From NCBI GenBank assembly GCA_004212735.1, contig SHBD01000002.1, forward strand, positions 1 to 64,000: a DNA stretch of 64,000 nt, in the 5' to 3' direction. The notes below the pieces were generated by a model, which worked only from the letters and a program-made list of their open reading frames with translations, was not told the DNA's origin and did no database searches. Positions 1 to 8,627 of the stretch are shown piece after piece (the first letter of the stretch is position 1; each line of letters begins with the position of its first letter). This DNA comes from SAR116 cluster bacterium (GTDB lineage Bacteria; Pseudomonadota; Alphaproteobacteria; Puniceispirillales; Puniceispirillaceae). The translations under genes were made by a program, and so were the position numbers.

Positions 1-719
1 CCTTTGGCGAGTGTAGCCTTGAGACCGCTTAGCGGCCTCAGACACATCGCAAACTATTGATAAGACGTTGTTATTTGACCTCTGCCTTAAAGACAGAAGA
101 CAACAAAACAACTATGGTCTGATGATTGGTTTGGAAGTTGGTGTCGTGCACGAAAGTCACGACTACGACGACCATTCCCTAACCTAGCCCACGGACTTGG
201 ATCTATGGATTTGGTTTGTCGTGGTGGTCGTAACATCGAAGAGGTTTCAATGGGTGGACATTAATACGACCACCTCCGCCAAAACCATAATTGCTAGTAT
301 TTAGCAGTTGAAATCCAACCTCCATCATAAGTGACCCCTAAGTCATTTCTCGTAGAGAAAAGATTGGCCCCCTCTGCATAGGGTACCCCACTTAATCCGT
401 GTGTCTTTCTAAGCAGTCAAAACCACCGACATGTCAGTAGTCTGCCCTTAGGTGGACCCAGATTAAGGTGAGCAAAAAGTACAAAAGTCATCCATAGGTG
501 GCCCCTAACTCTCAAGCCGTTAGGCGCCTTCCGATTTGCTCAAAAGAAACTAGGGGCAACGTCGATAAATTTCTGTTGTCTTTGGTCACTCCTCGGTCAC
601 TCTTAACCCATAATTTCGAGTGACAGAGGGCCATATTTGTCGATACCATCGTCGGCAACGACAACAACTGACACAAGGCTGTGACAAAGGTGTGGCTTGG
701 GTTTAATACCAAAGAGAAA
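1..719. other. Low-GC gene-free region downstream of tRNA-Met
   Basis: I cannot support a gene here. The base composition is visibly more AT-rich than the rest of the window, stops are frequent in all six frames, and the longest closed frame (512-712, minus) resembles nothing I know. A degenerate element of the form CATAGGTGGCCCCTAACT recurs near 324-345, 373-395, 440-466 and 488-512. GCCCCTA (501-507) can pair with TAGGGGC (551-557), and small hairpins occur at 25-35 and around 143-160. It does not match the conserved cores I know for tmRNA, RNase P RNA, 6S or SRP RNA. A gene running off the left edge cannot be excluded. Confidence 0.5.
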
Positions 720-796
720 TGGTAGCGGAGGAGGGACTTGAACCCCCGACACGCGGATTATGATTCCGCTGCTCTAACCAGCTGAGCTACTCCGCC
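720..796 (-). tRNA. tRNA-Met (CAU), elongator type
   Basis: A 77-nt cloverleaf reads on the minus strand. It has a 7-bp acceptor stem, the D arm GCTC/GAGC, an anticodon stem GCGGA/TCCGC with loop ATCATAA (anticodon CAU), a variable loop, the T arm with TTCAAGT, discriminator A and an encoded CCA (720-722). The GCGGA anticodon stem lacks the three G-C pairs of an initiator, so it reads as elongator Met. A lysidine-modified tRNA-Ile2 shares the CAU anticodon but usually has different arms. The first acceptor pair is a G1-U72 wobble. Confidence 0.93.
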
Positions 797-988
797 AAAA
801 TCGGGCCGGTGAACGGCACGACGTTCATGCTTACCATCATGCTGAGAAACATGCTTAGCGCTTGATGTCGCCCTTTTTTAAGGCTTTAAGGGTATCATCG
901 TCAAGCCCGATATCGGCGCCGCCGCGAAAATTTCGCCGGGCGTTCTGAATGCACCGGGCCAGTATCAGCCACAGGCCGGACAAGCGCC

Positions 989-1735
989 ATGATCGAAGAT
1001 TTCCTGACCGCCTTCATCGTCTATTTCGTCGTCATAGACCCGATCGGCACCGCCCCCATTTTTCTGGCGGTCACAGCCGCACAGGACAAGCGCGCGAAAA
1101 TCCGCACTGCGATCGAGGCAACGCTGGTGGCAACCTTGATCATGGTGTTCTTTGCGCTGTGCGGGTCATGGGTGCTGCAATATCTCAAAATCGGCGAGCC
1201 AGCCTTCAAGATCGCCGGTGGGGTGATTCTGTTCCTTGTGGCGTGGGATATGCTGAACAGCAAACGCCAGGCGCGCAAACGCCGCGAGACAACCGCCCCT
1301 GCCCTTGCTTCTAACTTTGCTCCTGACTTTGTTCCTAACCTTGGACTGAACATTGCTGATAACGCTGGTGACGAGGCCATCCCCAGCCAGAAATCAACAA
1401 AAGAGGACAGCGGCAACGATGACGAGCCGGAAAATGTGGCCATCTTCCCTCTGGCCATCCCGATGCTGGCCGGACCGGCGGCAATCATGTCGGTGATGGT
1501 TGTATCCGCTGATTTCAGTGGCAGCATGGTGACGAGCCTGACCGGATATGGCGCGTTGATGACGGTGATGCTGGCGACCGGCTTGATCATGGTGTTGACG
1601 GCAATCGCCGAAAGGATAATCGACCCACGCCTCAGCAATGTGTTCTCTCGGGTGACGGCAATCATTCTGGCAGCGCTGTCCGTACAGTATGTGATTGACG
1701 GGCTGGCGGCGCTTCACCTGATTACATCCCTCTGA
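989..1735 (+). CDS. marC: MarC family integral membrane protein
   Basis: This 248-residue polytopic inner-membrane protein belongs to the MarC/UPF0056 family, whose transport function is not firmly established. The family signature near residues 13-26 (VVIDPIGTAPIF) is clear, as is the second half-repeat at 155-166 (AIPMLAGPAAIM). About six hydrophobic helices are visible: 5-27, 43-65, 74-90, then three after residue 150. Between the two halves, residues 91-148 form a hydrophilic insert with basic and then acidic stretches, which makes the protein longer than the usual 200-220 residues. No strong Shine-Dalgarno precedes the ATG. It stands alone, upstream of a second membrane protein on the same strand. 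Confidence 0.9.
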   Translation: MIEDFLTAFIVYFVVIDPIGTAPIFLAVTAAQDKRAKIRTAIEATLVATLIMVFFALCGSWVLQYLKIGEPAFKIAGGVILFLVAWDMLNSKRQARKRRETTAPALASNFAPDFVPNLGLNIADNAGDEAIPSQKSTKEDSGNDDEPENVAIFPLAIPMLAGPAAIMSVMVVSADFSGSMVTSLTGYGALMTVMLATGLIMVLTAIAERIIDPRLSNVFSRVTAIILAALSVQYVIDGLAALHLITSL

Positions 1736-1853
1736 GACCCGCCGAGCCTTCCTCGCCGTAATTGTGCCGCAAATGGGGCGTAACGAGTTGTCATCTGGTG
1801 CTCCTTCAAAGGAACCGCCAACACCCCCCATAGCTCCCGTGACGAGACGTTAA

Positions 1854-2348
1854 ATGCAACAAGACATTCTGATTATCGGTGTGCTGTTTCCGGCAATCCC
1901 ACTGATGATGATCAATTTTGGCAACCGCTATGCCGTACTGGCAAGTCTGATCCGCGACCTGCACGACACGGTGATCCACGATAATACCTCGCAAGGTGAT
2001 GCCGAACGCTTTTTGCTGCAAATCAATAGCTTGCGCAAACGCCTGCGGCTGATTGGCATCGTGCAGACGATCTCCGCCTTGGCTTTCTGTTTCGCATTAT
2101 CGGCGATGATCGCCACATATCTGGACGCCACTGCGATTGGCAGTTGGCTGTTTTTCAGCTCGATCATGCTGATGATGCTGGCGATGCTCAGCTTTACAAT
2201 CGAAATACAGATCGCCAATTCAGCGCTTGATGTGCATATTTCAGATCTGGAAGACCATCATGAATGGCACCATCTGATCAAGCCGAAACGCACCCGCCGT
2301 GCCGCCAAAAAAGCCGCCAAACAGGTTACAAAACAGGCCGTCAGCTAG
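1854..2348 (+). CDS. DUF2721 family membrane protein
   Basis: This 164-residue protein of unknown function matches the DUF2721 pattern. It has an N-terminal membrane helix (3-22) with FPAIPLMMINFGNRY, followed by a conserved amphipathic LASLIRDL segment, a central LRKRLRLIG stretch and two further helices (about 65-90 and 95-117). The C-terminal 30 residues are rich in lysine and arginine (KPKRTRRAAKKAAK) and probably lie in the cytoplasm. It lies 118 nt downstream of marC on the same strand and ends 25 nt before a convergent ligase gene. No function can be inferred beyond membrane location. Confidence 0.8.
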   Translation: MQQDILIIGVLFPAIPLMMINFGNRYAVLASLIRDLHDTVIHDNTSQGDAERFLLQINSLRKRLRLIGIVQTISALAFCFALSAMIATYLDATAIGSWLFFSSIMLMMLAMLSFTIEIQIANSALDVHISDLEDHHEWHHLIKPKRTRRAAKKAAKQVTKQAVS

Positions 2349-2373
2349 AGCAGCGATCAAAGCAGATGCCCGT

Positions 2374-3987
2374 CTAGCCCGGTGTCACCATAGCACGCAG
2401 GCGTTTTTTGTCGATCTTGCCAACACTTGTTCTGGCAAGGTCCGCGACGATGTCTATTCGCTCTGGCAGCGCCCATTTCGAAAGCGCTCCCGCAGCAATC
2501 TCAGCCTCAAGCGCCGCGGCAATATCTGCTGGCAGCGTGTCAGGGGCGGCGCCCTCCTCCGGCACCACCAGCAACAGCGGCCGCTCGCCCCATTTCGAGT
2601 CGGGAATGCCGATTGCCGCCACCTCAGCAACACCGGTGACAGCGGATGCCACGCTCTCCAACGTCAGTGAGGAAATCCACTCACCACCGGATTTGATCAC
2701 ATCCTTTAACCGGTCGGTGATCATCAGCGAGCCATCCACCTCTATCCGACCAACATCGCCAGTGTGCAGATAACCACCCCGCCACAGCGCGGCGGTGGCG
2801 TTTTCGTCTTTCAGGTAGGCATCATTGAGCCAGGGCGCACGCGCTACAATCTCGCCGGTGGAAACACCATCGCGCGACACATCACGCATTTCCGCATCGA
2901 CAACGCGCAGCTCGACCATCGCCGCCGGTCGGCCTGTTTTCAACCGCGCCGCAACATCGGATTCATCCGCCGGGTCAAGATGCACCGTTGTCAGCAGCGG
3001 ACAGGTCTCTGACAAGCCATAGGCTGAAAACACATTGATCCCCCGTGCTAGCGCCGCCTCGGCCAGACCACGTGGCAACGCCGAACCGCCAATCACCACC
3101 TTCCATCTGTCAAAGGTGACCTCAGCCGCCGCATCACAGGTCAGCAGCATATGAAGGATGGTCGGCACACAATGCGAGAAAGTGACACCATGCCGGTCAA
3201 TGAGGCGGACAAGATTATCCGGCTGATAGCGGCCCGGATAGATCTGCCTGAGGCCAAGCATCGTCGCCGCATAGGGAAAACCCCAGCCATGTACATGGAA
3301 CATCGGCGTGATTGGCATATAGACATCATGGGTGTGAAACCGATTGCCAGCCGCCATTGGCCCGAATGTCGACAGGATGCCCATCGTATGCAGCACCAGT
3401 TGGCGATGCGAATAGGCAACGCCTTTTGGATCACCGGTGGTGCCGGTGGTATAAAAACAGGTGGCCCGCAGATTTTCATCAAAATCGGGAAAAACAAATG
3501 AGGATGGCGCTGCCGTCATCATCGCCTCAAGCATACCCTCAATAACGAGCGTGCTTTGCGGCGCTTCCCCAGCAGGTGCATCACGCATCACGAAAAGCCG
3601 GACCGGCCGTTTTACCATTGACATGGCGTCTTCCAGAAGCGGCAGAAAATCAGCATGCACCAGAATGATATCATCCTCGGCATGGTCAATCGTATAGGCA
3701 ATCTGGGCTGGCGACAGGCGGATATTGATCGTATGCAGAACCGCGCCCATCATCGGCACAGCAAAAAAACACTCCAGATAGCGGTGCGTGTCCCAATCCA
3801 TGACACCTACCACAGTCCCCCGCCCGACACCGGCATCAGACAGAGCGCCTGCCAGCCTGTGCAGCCTTCCGGAAAAGTCGCGATAGGTGAAATGGCCGAG
3901 GCCATCGCTGATGATTTGCTGATCTGGCACCGCCTGTAGCGGCGCTGTCAACAAGGTCTTGATCAGGAGCGGAAAGTCAGCATTCAT
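2374..3987 (-). CDS. Acyl-CoA synthetase (AMP-forming), medium/long-chain type
   Basis: This 537-residue ANL-superfamily enzyme activates a carboxylic acid with ATP and CoA to an acyl-CoA. The phosphate-binding motif YTTGTTGDPKG lies at residues 179-189. The adenylate motif YGLSET, the hinge segment TGDVGRIEVDG...DRLKDVIKSGGEWIS and the C-terminal lysine of TSVGKIDKK are all present. The N-terminal part with GAVLHTINIRL and DHAEDDIIL resembles the AlkK/FadD-like clade that also contains DmdB, the methylmercaptopropionate-CoA ligase of marine bacteria. The substrate cannot be assigned from sequence alone. It is monocistronic as far as visible, 113 nt downstream of mnmA on the same strand. Confidence 0.9.
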   Translation of the reverse strand: MNADFPLLIKTLLTAPLQAVPDQQIISDGLGHFTYRDFSGRLHRLAGALSDAGVGRGTVVGVMDWDTHRYLECFFAVPMMGAVLHTINIRLSPAQIAYTIDHAEDDIILVHADFLPLLEDAMSMVKRPVRLFVMRDAPAGEAPQSTLVIEGMLEAMMTAAPSSFVFPDFDENLRATCFYTTGTTGDPKGVAYSHRQLVLHTMGILSTFGPMAAGNRFHTHDVYMPITPMFHVHGWGFPYAATMLGLRQIYPGRYQPDNLVRLIDRHGVTFSHCVPTILHMLLTCDAAAEVTFDRWKVVIGGSALPRGLAEAALARGINVFSAYGLSETCPLLTTVHLDPADESDVAARLKTGRPAAMVELRVVDAEMRDVSRDGVSTGEIVARAPWLNDAYLKDENATAALWRGGYLHTGDVGRIEVDGSLMITDRLKDVIKSGGEWISSLTLESVASAVTGVAEVAAIGIPDSKWGERPLLLVVPEEGAAPDTLPADIAAALEAEIAAGALSKWALPERIDIVADLARTSVGKIDKKRLRAMVTPG

Positions 3988-4100
3988 AAGACACCGGCGA
4001 GATAGGTTCCAAGGCTAAAAACCTAACAGCCGCAGCCTCTATTGCAAGCCGTTTCCAGCAGTGCTGACAGCGCAATCCATGATATCTGGAGAGCTGGATG

Positions 4101-5327
4101 TCAACTGGCAAGCGCGGCAAGAGGCGCTGCGGTTATCCACCCACCGCCAAGCAAATTCTGGCTGTCATCGGCGTCATAGATGGCAGCCGCCTGCCCCGCA
4201 GCAATGCCGAATTGTGGCTCCTGCAGCCGAATGACGACACCGCCATCAGCCACGGATTCGATCATGGCCGGCATCGCCGGTGCCGTATTGCGAAGCCGCG
4301 CAAGAACAGCATGACCCGGCAATGGCGCGCCATCACGCGCCACCCAGCTTGTCTCACCGAGATGCACCTGTTCACAAGCGAGCGCAGACTGCGGACCAAC
4401 AATAACCTGATGCGTTGCCGGATCAATGCCGACAACATAGAGCGGCCCCTCAGCCTCGTCAGCGTCCTTGCGACCGCCAATGCCAAGGCCGCGCCGCTGC
4501 CCGATGGTATAGTCAATGATGCCGTTATGCGTGCCAAGCACAGTGCCATCAAGATGCACGATCTCTCCGGCCTCGACCGCGCCTGGCCGCAACCGCCGCA
4601 CCACATCGCCATAACGACCATTTGGCACGAAACAGATATCCTGACTGTCCGGCTTGTCAGCCACACTCAAGCCGTGCCGGTGCGCCAGCTCCCGGGTTTC
4701 CTCCTTGCTCAGCCCCCCAAGGGGAAACCGCAGATAGTCAAGCTGGTCCGGCGTTGTCGCAAACAGGAAATAGGATTGGTCCTTACCGGCATCAGCACCA
4801 CGATGGAGAACCGGGCCAGCAGCGGTATCAAAGCGCTGGACATAGTGACCGGTCGCAAGACAATCTGCGCCCAGATCACGGGCGGTTGTCAGCAGATCAG
4901 AGAATTTGACCGTCTGATTGCATTTGACACAGGGAATGGGCGTTTCACCGCGCAGGTAACTGTCGGCAAAATCCTGCATCACCTGATCGCGAAACCGGCT
5001 TTCATAATCGAGCACATAATGCGGAATGCCAAGGCGCGCCGCCACAGTACGGGCATCATGGATATCGACACCGGCACAACAGGCCCCTTTCGCCTGAACG
5101 GCGACACCATGATCGTAGAGTTGCAGGGTAATGCCGATGACCTCATAGCCCTGCTCATGCAGCAGGGCGGCGGTCACCGAACTATCGACACCGCCTGACA
5201 TTGCTACAACGACACGTGTCTCTGCCACAGGCTTGGCAAAGCCGAGCGAATTAAGTGCCATCGGGGCAGATGGTGCAGCTGATGATGCTGGCGGTGATGC
5301 CGGCGGTGATGTCGGTGGCGACACCAT
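4101..5327 (-). CDS. mnmA: tRNA-specific 2-thiouridylase
   Basis: MnmA makes 2-thiouridine at wobble U34 of Lys, Glu and Gln tRNAs, adenylating the base and then transferring a persulfide sulfur. The PP-loop SGGVDSS sits at residues 44-50. The two catalytic cysteines are at 133 (in CVKCN) and 232 (in DSQDICF), and HYVQR and GKDQSYFL are conserved. The first 22 residues are a proline/serine/alanine-rich extension. The ATG at 5327 has an AAGGAA site 9 nt upstream that overlaps the ferredoxin stop, so it is probably the true start; an ATG at residue 23 (5261) is the alternative. It is the last gene of the cysE-desulfurase-ferredoxin run, consistent with sulfur delivery. Confidence 0.96.
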   Translation of the reverse strand: MVSPPTSPPASPPASSAAPSAPMALNSLGFAKPVAETRVVVAMSGGVDSSVTAALLHEQGYEVIGITLQLYDHGVAVQAKGACCAGVDIHDARTVAARLGIPHYVLDYESRFRDQVMQDFADSYLRGETPIPCVKCNQTVKFSDLLTTARDLGADCLATGHYVQRFDTAAGPVLHRGADAGKDQSYFLFATTPDQLDYLRFPLGGLSKEETRELAHRHGLSVADKPDSQDICFVPNGRYGDVVRRLRPGAVEAGEIVHLDGTVLGTHNGIIDYTIGQRRGLGIGGRKDADEAEGPLYVVGIDPATHQVIVGPQSALACEQVHLGETSWVARDGAPLPGHAVLARLRNTAPAMPAMIESVADGGVVIRLQEPQFGIAAGQAAAIYDADDSQNLLGGGWITAAPLAALAS

Positions 5328-5339
5328 GAGTGTGGTTCC

Positions 5340-5654
5340 TTACATATCCTCGGGTACGGTCAGACGCAGACCATCAAGCGCATCCGACATTTCGATCTGG
5401 CAGCCAAGACGCGAGGTCTCGGTTAAACCAAAGGCCAAATCCAGCATGTCCTCCTCATCCTCACTCGGGCCGCCAGTTTTGGCAAACCAATCGGGGTCAA
5501 CAATGACATGACAGGTCGCACAGGACAGACAGCCACCGCAGGTGCCCTCGATACCGAGATTGGCATCACGGCCAGCCTCCATGACGGTGACACCCTCGTC
5601 AACGCTCACATCATGCTGCTTGCCATCTGGCGTGGTGAAAATAATTGTTGGCAT
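5340..5654 (-). CDS. [2Fe-2S] ferredoxin, adrenodoxin type
   Basis: This 104-residue electron carrier of the adrenodoxin/ISC-ferredoxin type has cluster ligands at C39, C45, C48 and C85, in the spacing C-x5-C-x2-C plus a distal cysteine. C42 is an additional cysteine inside the loop. A good ribosome site (GGAGTG) precedes the ATG. The stop lies 12 nt before mnmA and its last bases form the mnmA ribosome site, suggesting translational coupling. In its setting beside a cysteine desulfurase and a thiolase-type tRNA enzyme it plausibly supplies electrons for iron-sulfur or sulfur-transfer chemistry; that role is inferred from context. Confidence 0.93.
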   Translation of the reverse strand: MPTIIFTTPDGKQHDVSVDEGVTVMEAGRDANLGIEGTCGGCLSCATCHVIVDPDWFAKTGGPSEDEEDMLDLAFGLTETSRLGCQIEMSDALDGLRLTVPEDM

Positions 5655-5746
5655 GGTCTGCTCACTCCATTAAACGACACCCGGCAAGGGGTGCCTAAAT
5701 TCCAGTCCCAAAAGCGCCGGGTTTACTTAAGGCTGCGGCGATGCTT

Positions 5747-6853
5747 TTACAACCCAGCCAGCACTTGCGCAAGCCTTTCGAAATCTTGCCTGCGGGTCTG
5801 CCAACCACCAGAAACGCGGATTGCCTGCGCCGCCTTCTCGCCAGCACCCATAGCATTGAGAACATGGCTGGCTGTCACCTTGCCCGAAGAACAGGCTGAA
5901 CCCGCACTGACCGCAACCCCGGCAATATCAAGGGCCATGACCATCGTCTCGGAGGGTTTGTCCCCAACGACAAGACAGGACGTGTTGCCAAGGCGAGGCA
6001 CGTCCGCGCCAAACAGCACCATATCGGGCCGCGCTGCGCCGATTTCAGCCTCGAAGGCGTCACGCCAACGAGCCATCTCGCGGTAATGCGCAACATCACC
6101 GAAGGCAGCGGTTGCCGCAGCACCGAAACCGGTGATGCCGAGAAGATTTTCCGTTCCGGAGCGCCGTCCCTGTTCCTGACCACCGCCGCGCAGCAAACTT
6201 GTCAGGCTTTGTCCCGGACGAACAGCAAGCGCCCCAACACCTGTTGGACCGCCGATCTTGTGCGCCGAAAAACTGGCAAAATCCAGCCCCAGCGCCTCTA
6301 AATCAATATGTGTTTTGCCAAGAAGCTGGACCATGTCGCTATGCGTTGCGAGACCGGCATCACGGGCAATCTGGACGATCTCGGCAAGTGGCTGGATCAC
6401 GCCAGTTTCGTTGTTGGCCGCCATCACCGAGACAATTGTCTGCTTTCGCTGTTCCACCGGAACAGCTGCAACCATCTGTTTTAATGCGGCAAGATCAACC
6501 ACGCCATCGCCTGTCACCGGCAACAGGCTGGCCCGCGGTGCCGCCTGAAGCACAGAATCATGCTCGATCGCGCTGGTGATCACATGCGAAAAGCCAGACA
6601 GGGCAAGGTTATTCGCCTCGGTGCCACCGCTGGTAAAAACCACATCCTGCGCCCGGCATCCAACAAGGACGCCAAGAGACTGGCGTGCATCTTCGACAAG
6701 TAACCGTGCCCGGCGGCCAAACCCATGCACCGAGGAGGGATTGGCGGGAGGGCCCATCGCCTTGTGGATCGCGGCAACAGCTTCAGCGCGCAACGGCGCG
6801 GTGGCGTTATTATCCAGATAGATAGGGTCAGCGACCGGCATTGAAACGACCAC
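5747..6853 (-). CDS. Cysteine desulfurase (IscS/NifS family)
   Basis: This PLP enzyme converts cysteine to alanine and passes a persulfide to iron-sulfur scaffolds or tRNA-thiolation enzymes. Visible motifs are YLDNNATAP, SSVHGFGR, FTSGGTEANN, IEHDS (H98), NNETG, the PLP lysine K199 in SAHKIGGP, RSGTENLLG, and the catalytic C321 in the mobile loop SACSSGK. The length of 368 is slightly shorter than E. coli IscS. The first codon is GTG at 6853, with an in-frame ATG at 6841 as alternative; neither has an obvious ribosome site. No IscU or Suf scaffold gene is nearby, and the downstream ferredoxin and mnmA point to sulfur supply for tRNA as one likely job. Confidence 0.93.
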   Translation of the reverse strand: MVVSMPVADPIYLDNNATAPLRAEAVAAIHKAMGPPANPSSVHGFGRRARLLVEDARQSLGVLVGCRAQDVVFTSGGTEANNLALSGFSHVITSAIEHDSVLQAAPRASLLPVTGDGVVDLAALKQMVAAVPVEQRKQTIVSVMAANNETGVIQPLAEIVQIARDAGLATHSDMVQLLGKTHIDLEALGLDFASFSAHKIGGPTGVGALAVRPGQSLTSLLRGGGQEQGRRSGTENLLGITGFGAAATAAFGDVAHYREMARWRDAFEAEIGAARPDMVLFGADVPRLGNTSCLVVGDKPSETMVMALDIAGVAVSAGSACSSGKVTASHVLNAMGAGEKAAQAIRVSGGWQTRRQDFERLAQVLAGL

Positions 6854-6890
6854 GCATTAGGGTTTACAAGACAAGCCTCACCGGGCCGAT

Positions 6891-7664
6891 CTAGCTTTTG
6901 GTTGGTTTGCGACCGGCATAATTTGTGGCCGTATCATCAGCGCGCCGTGGCTTTCCCGCATCATCATGCATCGCCGTTGGCGCCAATCGGTCTTCCATAT
7001 CATTCAGGCGGGCACGAAGCGATTGCACTTCATCAACGAGCGCGGCTATCGTGCGCTCACGGGGGTCAACCTCACCCGGGTTGGCAACGGCGTAAGCCTG
7101 AAATCTTTCATCGGCCTTGCCCGCACCAGCCTTTGCCGCAACCTGGCGTGCCGGCACCCCAACAACGGTGGCACCCTCAGGCACATCCTTGGTCACAACG
7201 GAATTACCACCAACACGCGCACAGGCATTGACGGTGATATTGCCCAATACCTGCGCTCCGGAGCCAATGATCACATTGTCACCGATGGTCGGATGGCGTT
7301 TGACGGACCGTTGCGCGCTGGCATCAACGGCCGGCAGAACACCACCAAGCGTCACCCCCTGATACAAGGTTACGTCGCGCCCGATAACCGATGTTTCACC
7401 GATCACAACACCAGCCCCATGATCAACAAAAAAGCCACAACCGATGGTCGCGCCGGGATGGATTTCAATATTGGTCACCATACGGGCAAACTGCATGATG
7501 AAGCGGGATGTGAATTTAAACCCTCCACGCCACAGCGGATTGGCCAGACGATAGGCAAGCATAACCTGAAAACTGGGATAAAGAAAAATCGCTGCAAGTT
7601 TTGAACTGGCTGCGGGGTCACGCTCCATGATGGCGTTCAGATCTCGGCTCAGTTTGGCAAACAT
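6891..7664 (-). CDS. cysE: Serine O-acetyltransferase
   Basis: CysE acetylates L-serine with acetyl-CoA to O-acetylserine, the direct precursor of cysteine. The N-terminal segment LSRDLNAIMERDPAA and the left-handed beta-helix (IEIHPGATIGCGFFVDHGAGVVIGE and following hexapeptide turns, GSGAQVLGNI, VGVPAR) are typical. A C-terminal tail of about 60 residues contains a short predicted coiled coil. The frame extends upstream to a TTG at 7745 and an ATG at 7736, but MFAKLSRDL at 7664 matches the usual family start and has GGAAG upstream, so I chose it. It is the first gene of a run reading into the cysteine desulfurase 37 nt away: cysteine synthesis next to cysteine use. Confidence 0.92.
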   Translation of the reverse strand: MFAKLSRDLNAIMERDPAASSKLAAIFLYPSFQVMLAYRLANPLWRGGFKFTSRFIMQFARMVTNIEIHPGATIGCGFFVDHGAGVVIGETSVIGRDVTLYQGVTLGGVLPAVDASAQRSVKRHPTIGDNVIIGSGAQVLGNITVNACARVGGNSVVTKDVPEGATVVGVPARQVAAKAGAGKADERFQAYAVANPGEVDPRERTIAALVDEVQSLRARLNDMEDRLAPTAMHDDAGKPRRADDTATNYAGRKPTKS

Positions 7665-7817
7665 CTGCTTCTGCTTCCATTTCAGTTTTCGTTCAGAGTT
7701 ACTATATCCACTATTAACGAGTGGCGAATAATTCATGCGTGCCAAAGCTGGCTTGGCCTCGCCTCATTATTGAGATATAAGCCCCTTTCACAATATCACA
7801 AGACGAACGGAAAAAAC

Positions 7818-8480
7818 ATGCCCGAGGTGATTATCAACGGCCCTGAGGGGCGGCTCGAATGTCGCTACATGCCCGCCGAAGCGCCCAATGCACCAACCGC
7901 GTTGATGCTGCATCCCGAACCCGACAAGGGCGGCACCATGAACAATCGGGTCACCTATTCACTTTACAAGCATTTTCAGGCGCGTGGGTTTTCGGTGATG
8001 CGGTTCAATTTCCGGGGCGTCGGTCGCAGTCAGGGTCAATATGACAATGGCGAAGGCGAACTCTCGGATGCGGCGACAGCAATGGATTGGTTGCAGGCGC
8101 AGAATCCAGCCTCCAGCCAATGCTGGATTGCTGGATTTTCCTTTGGATCATGGATTGGCATGCAATTGATGATGCGCCGCCCTGAAATCAGGGGTTTTGT
8201 CTCGGTGACACCACCGGCATCAACGCATGATTTCTCATTTCTGGCCCCCTGCCCCGCATCCGGATTGATCATCCATGGCGAAGAGGACACAATTGTGCCG
8301 CCCGATGCGGTGCATAAGCTCGTCGAACGCATTTCGATCCAGAAGGGCGTGAAAATTGAGGTTGATGTGTTACCGGGAGCCAACCATTTCTATGCCGATC
8401 ACCTTGATGAATTGATCGCCCGCATCGGTGGCTATCTGGATACGGCTCTCACCGCCCCAGATTTTGATCCGCTCTCATGA
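7818..8480 (+). CDS. Alpha/beta hydrolase, COG2945-like
   Basis: This hydrolase of about 220 residues resembles predicted dienelactone hydrolase-like esterases. It shows LMLHPEPDKGGTMNN near the N terminus, the nucleophile elbow GFSFGS with Ser108, Asp157 in HGEEDTIVPP and His190 in GANHFYADH, giving a full catalytic triad. I use the ATG at 7818, preceded by a GGA ribosome site, rather than an upstream ATG at 7770. It is divergent from cysE, sharing an intergenic region of about 150 bp with it. The substrate is unknown. Homologues are common single genes in Alphaproteobacteria. Confidence 0.85.
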   Translation: MPEVIINGPEGRLECRYMPAEAPNAPTALMLHPEPDKGGTMNNRVTYSLYKHFQARGFSVMRFNFRGVGRSQGQYDNGEGELSDAATAMDWLQAQNPASSQCWIAGFSFGSWIGMQLMMRRPEIRGFVSVTPPASTHDFSFLAPCPASGLIIHGEEDTIVPPDAVHKLVERISIQKGVKIEVDVLPGANHFYADHLDELIARIGGYLDTALTAPDFDPLS

Positions 8481-8627
8481 TCACTCTGGCGCTATTCCAC
8501 TGGCGTGAAAATTGTGACCGGCGGAGACATAATGATAGCGGCAATTGATGTGGGCGGAGCGAAGTCTTTGCCCTCCTTTTGCGCGGAGAACAGGCCAACA
8601 GGCCAGACATAAAACCAGGCGATTGTC

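Noticed and set aside
262-275. TAATACGAC, resembling the start of a T7 promoter
   Set aside because: Only nine bases match and no phage genes are near; expected by chance.
1-719. A long open frame appears if the segment is read reversed without complementing
   Set aside because: That direction is not biological, and an 80-codon stop-free frame in one of twelve readings is expected by chance.
4098-5198. 366-codon plus-strand frame opposite mnmA
   Set aside because: Antisense shadow of a clear MnmA; no family match and no ribosome site.
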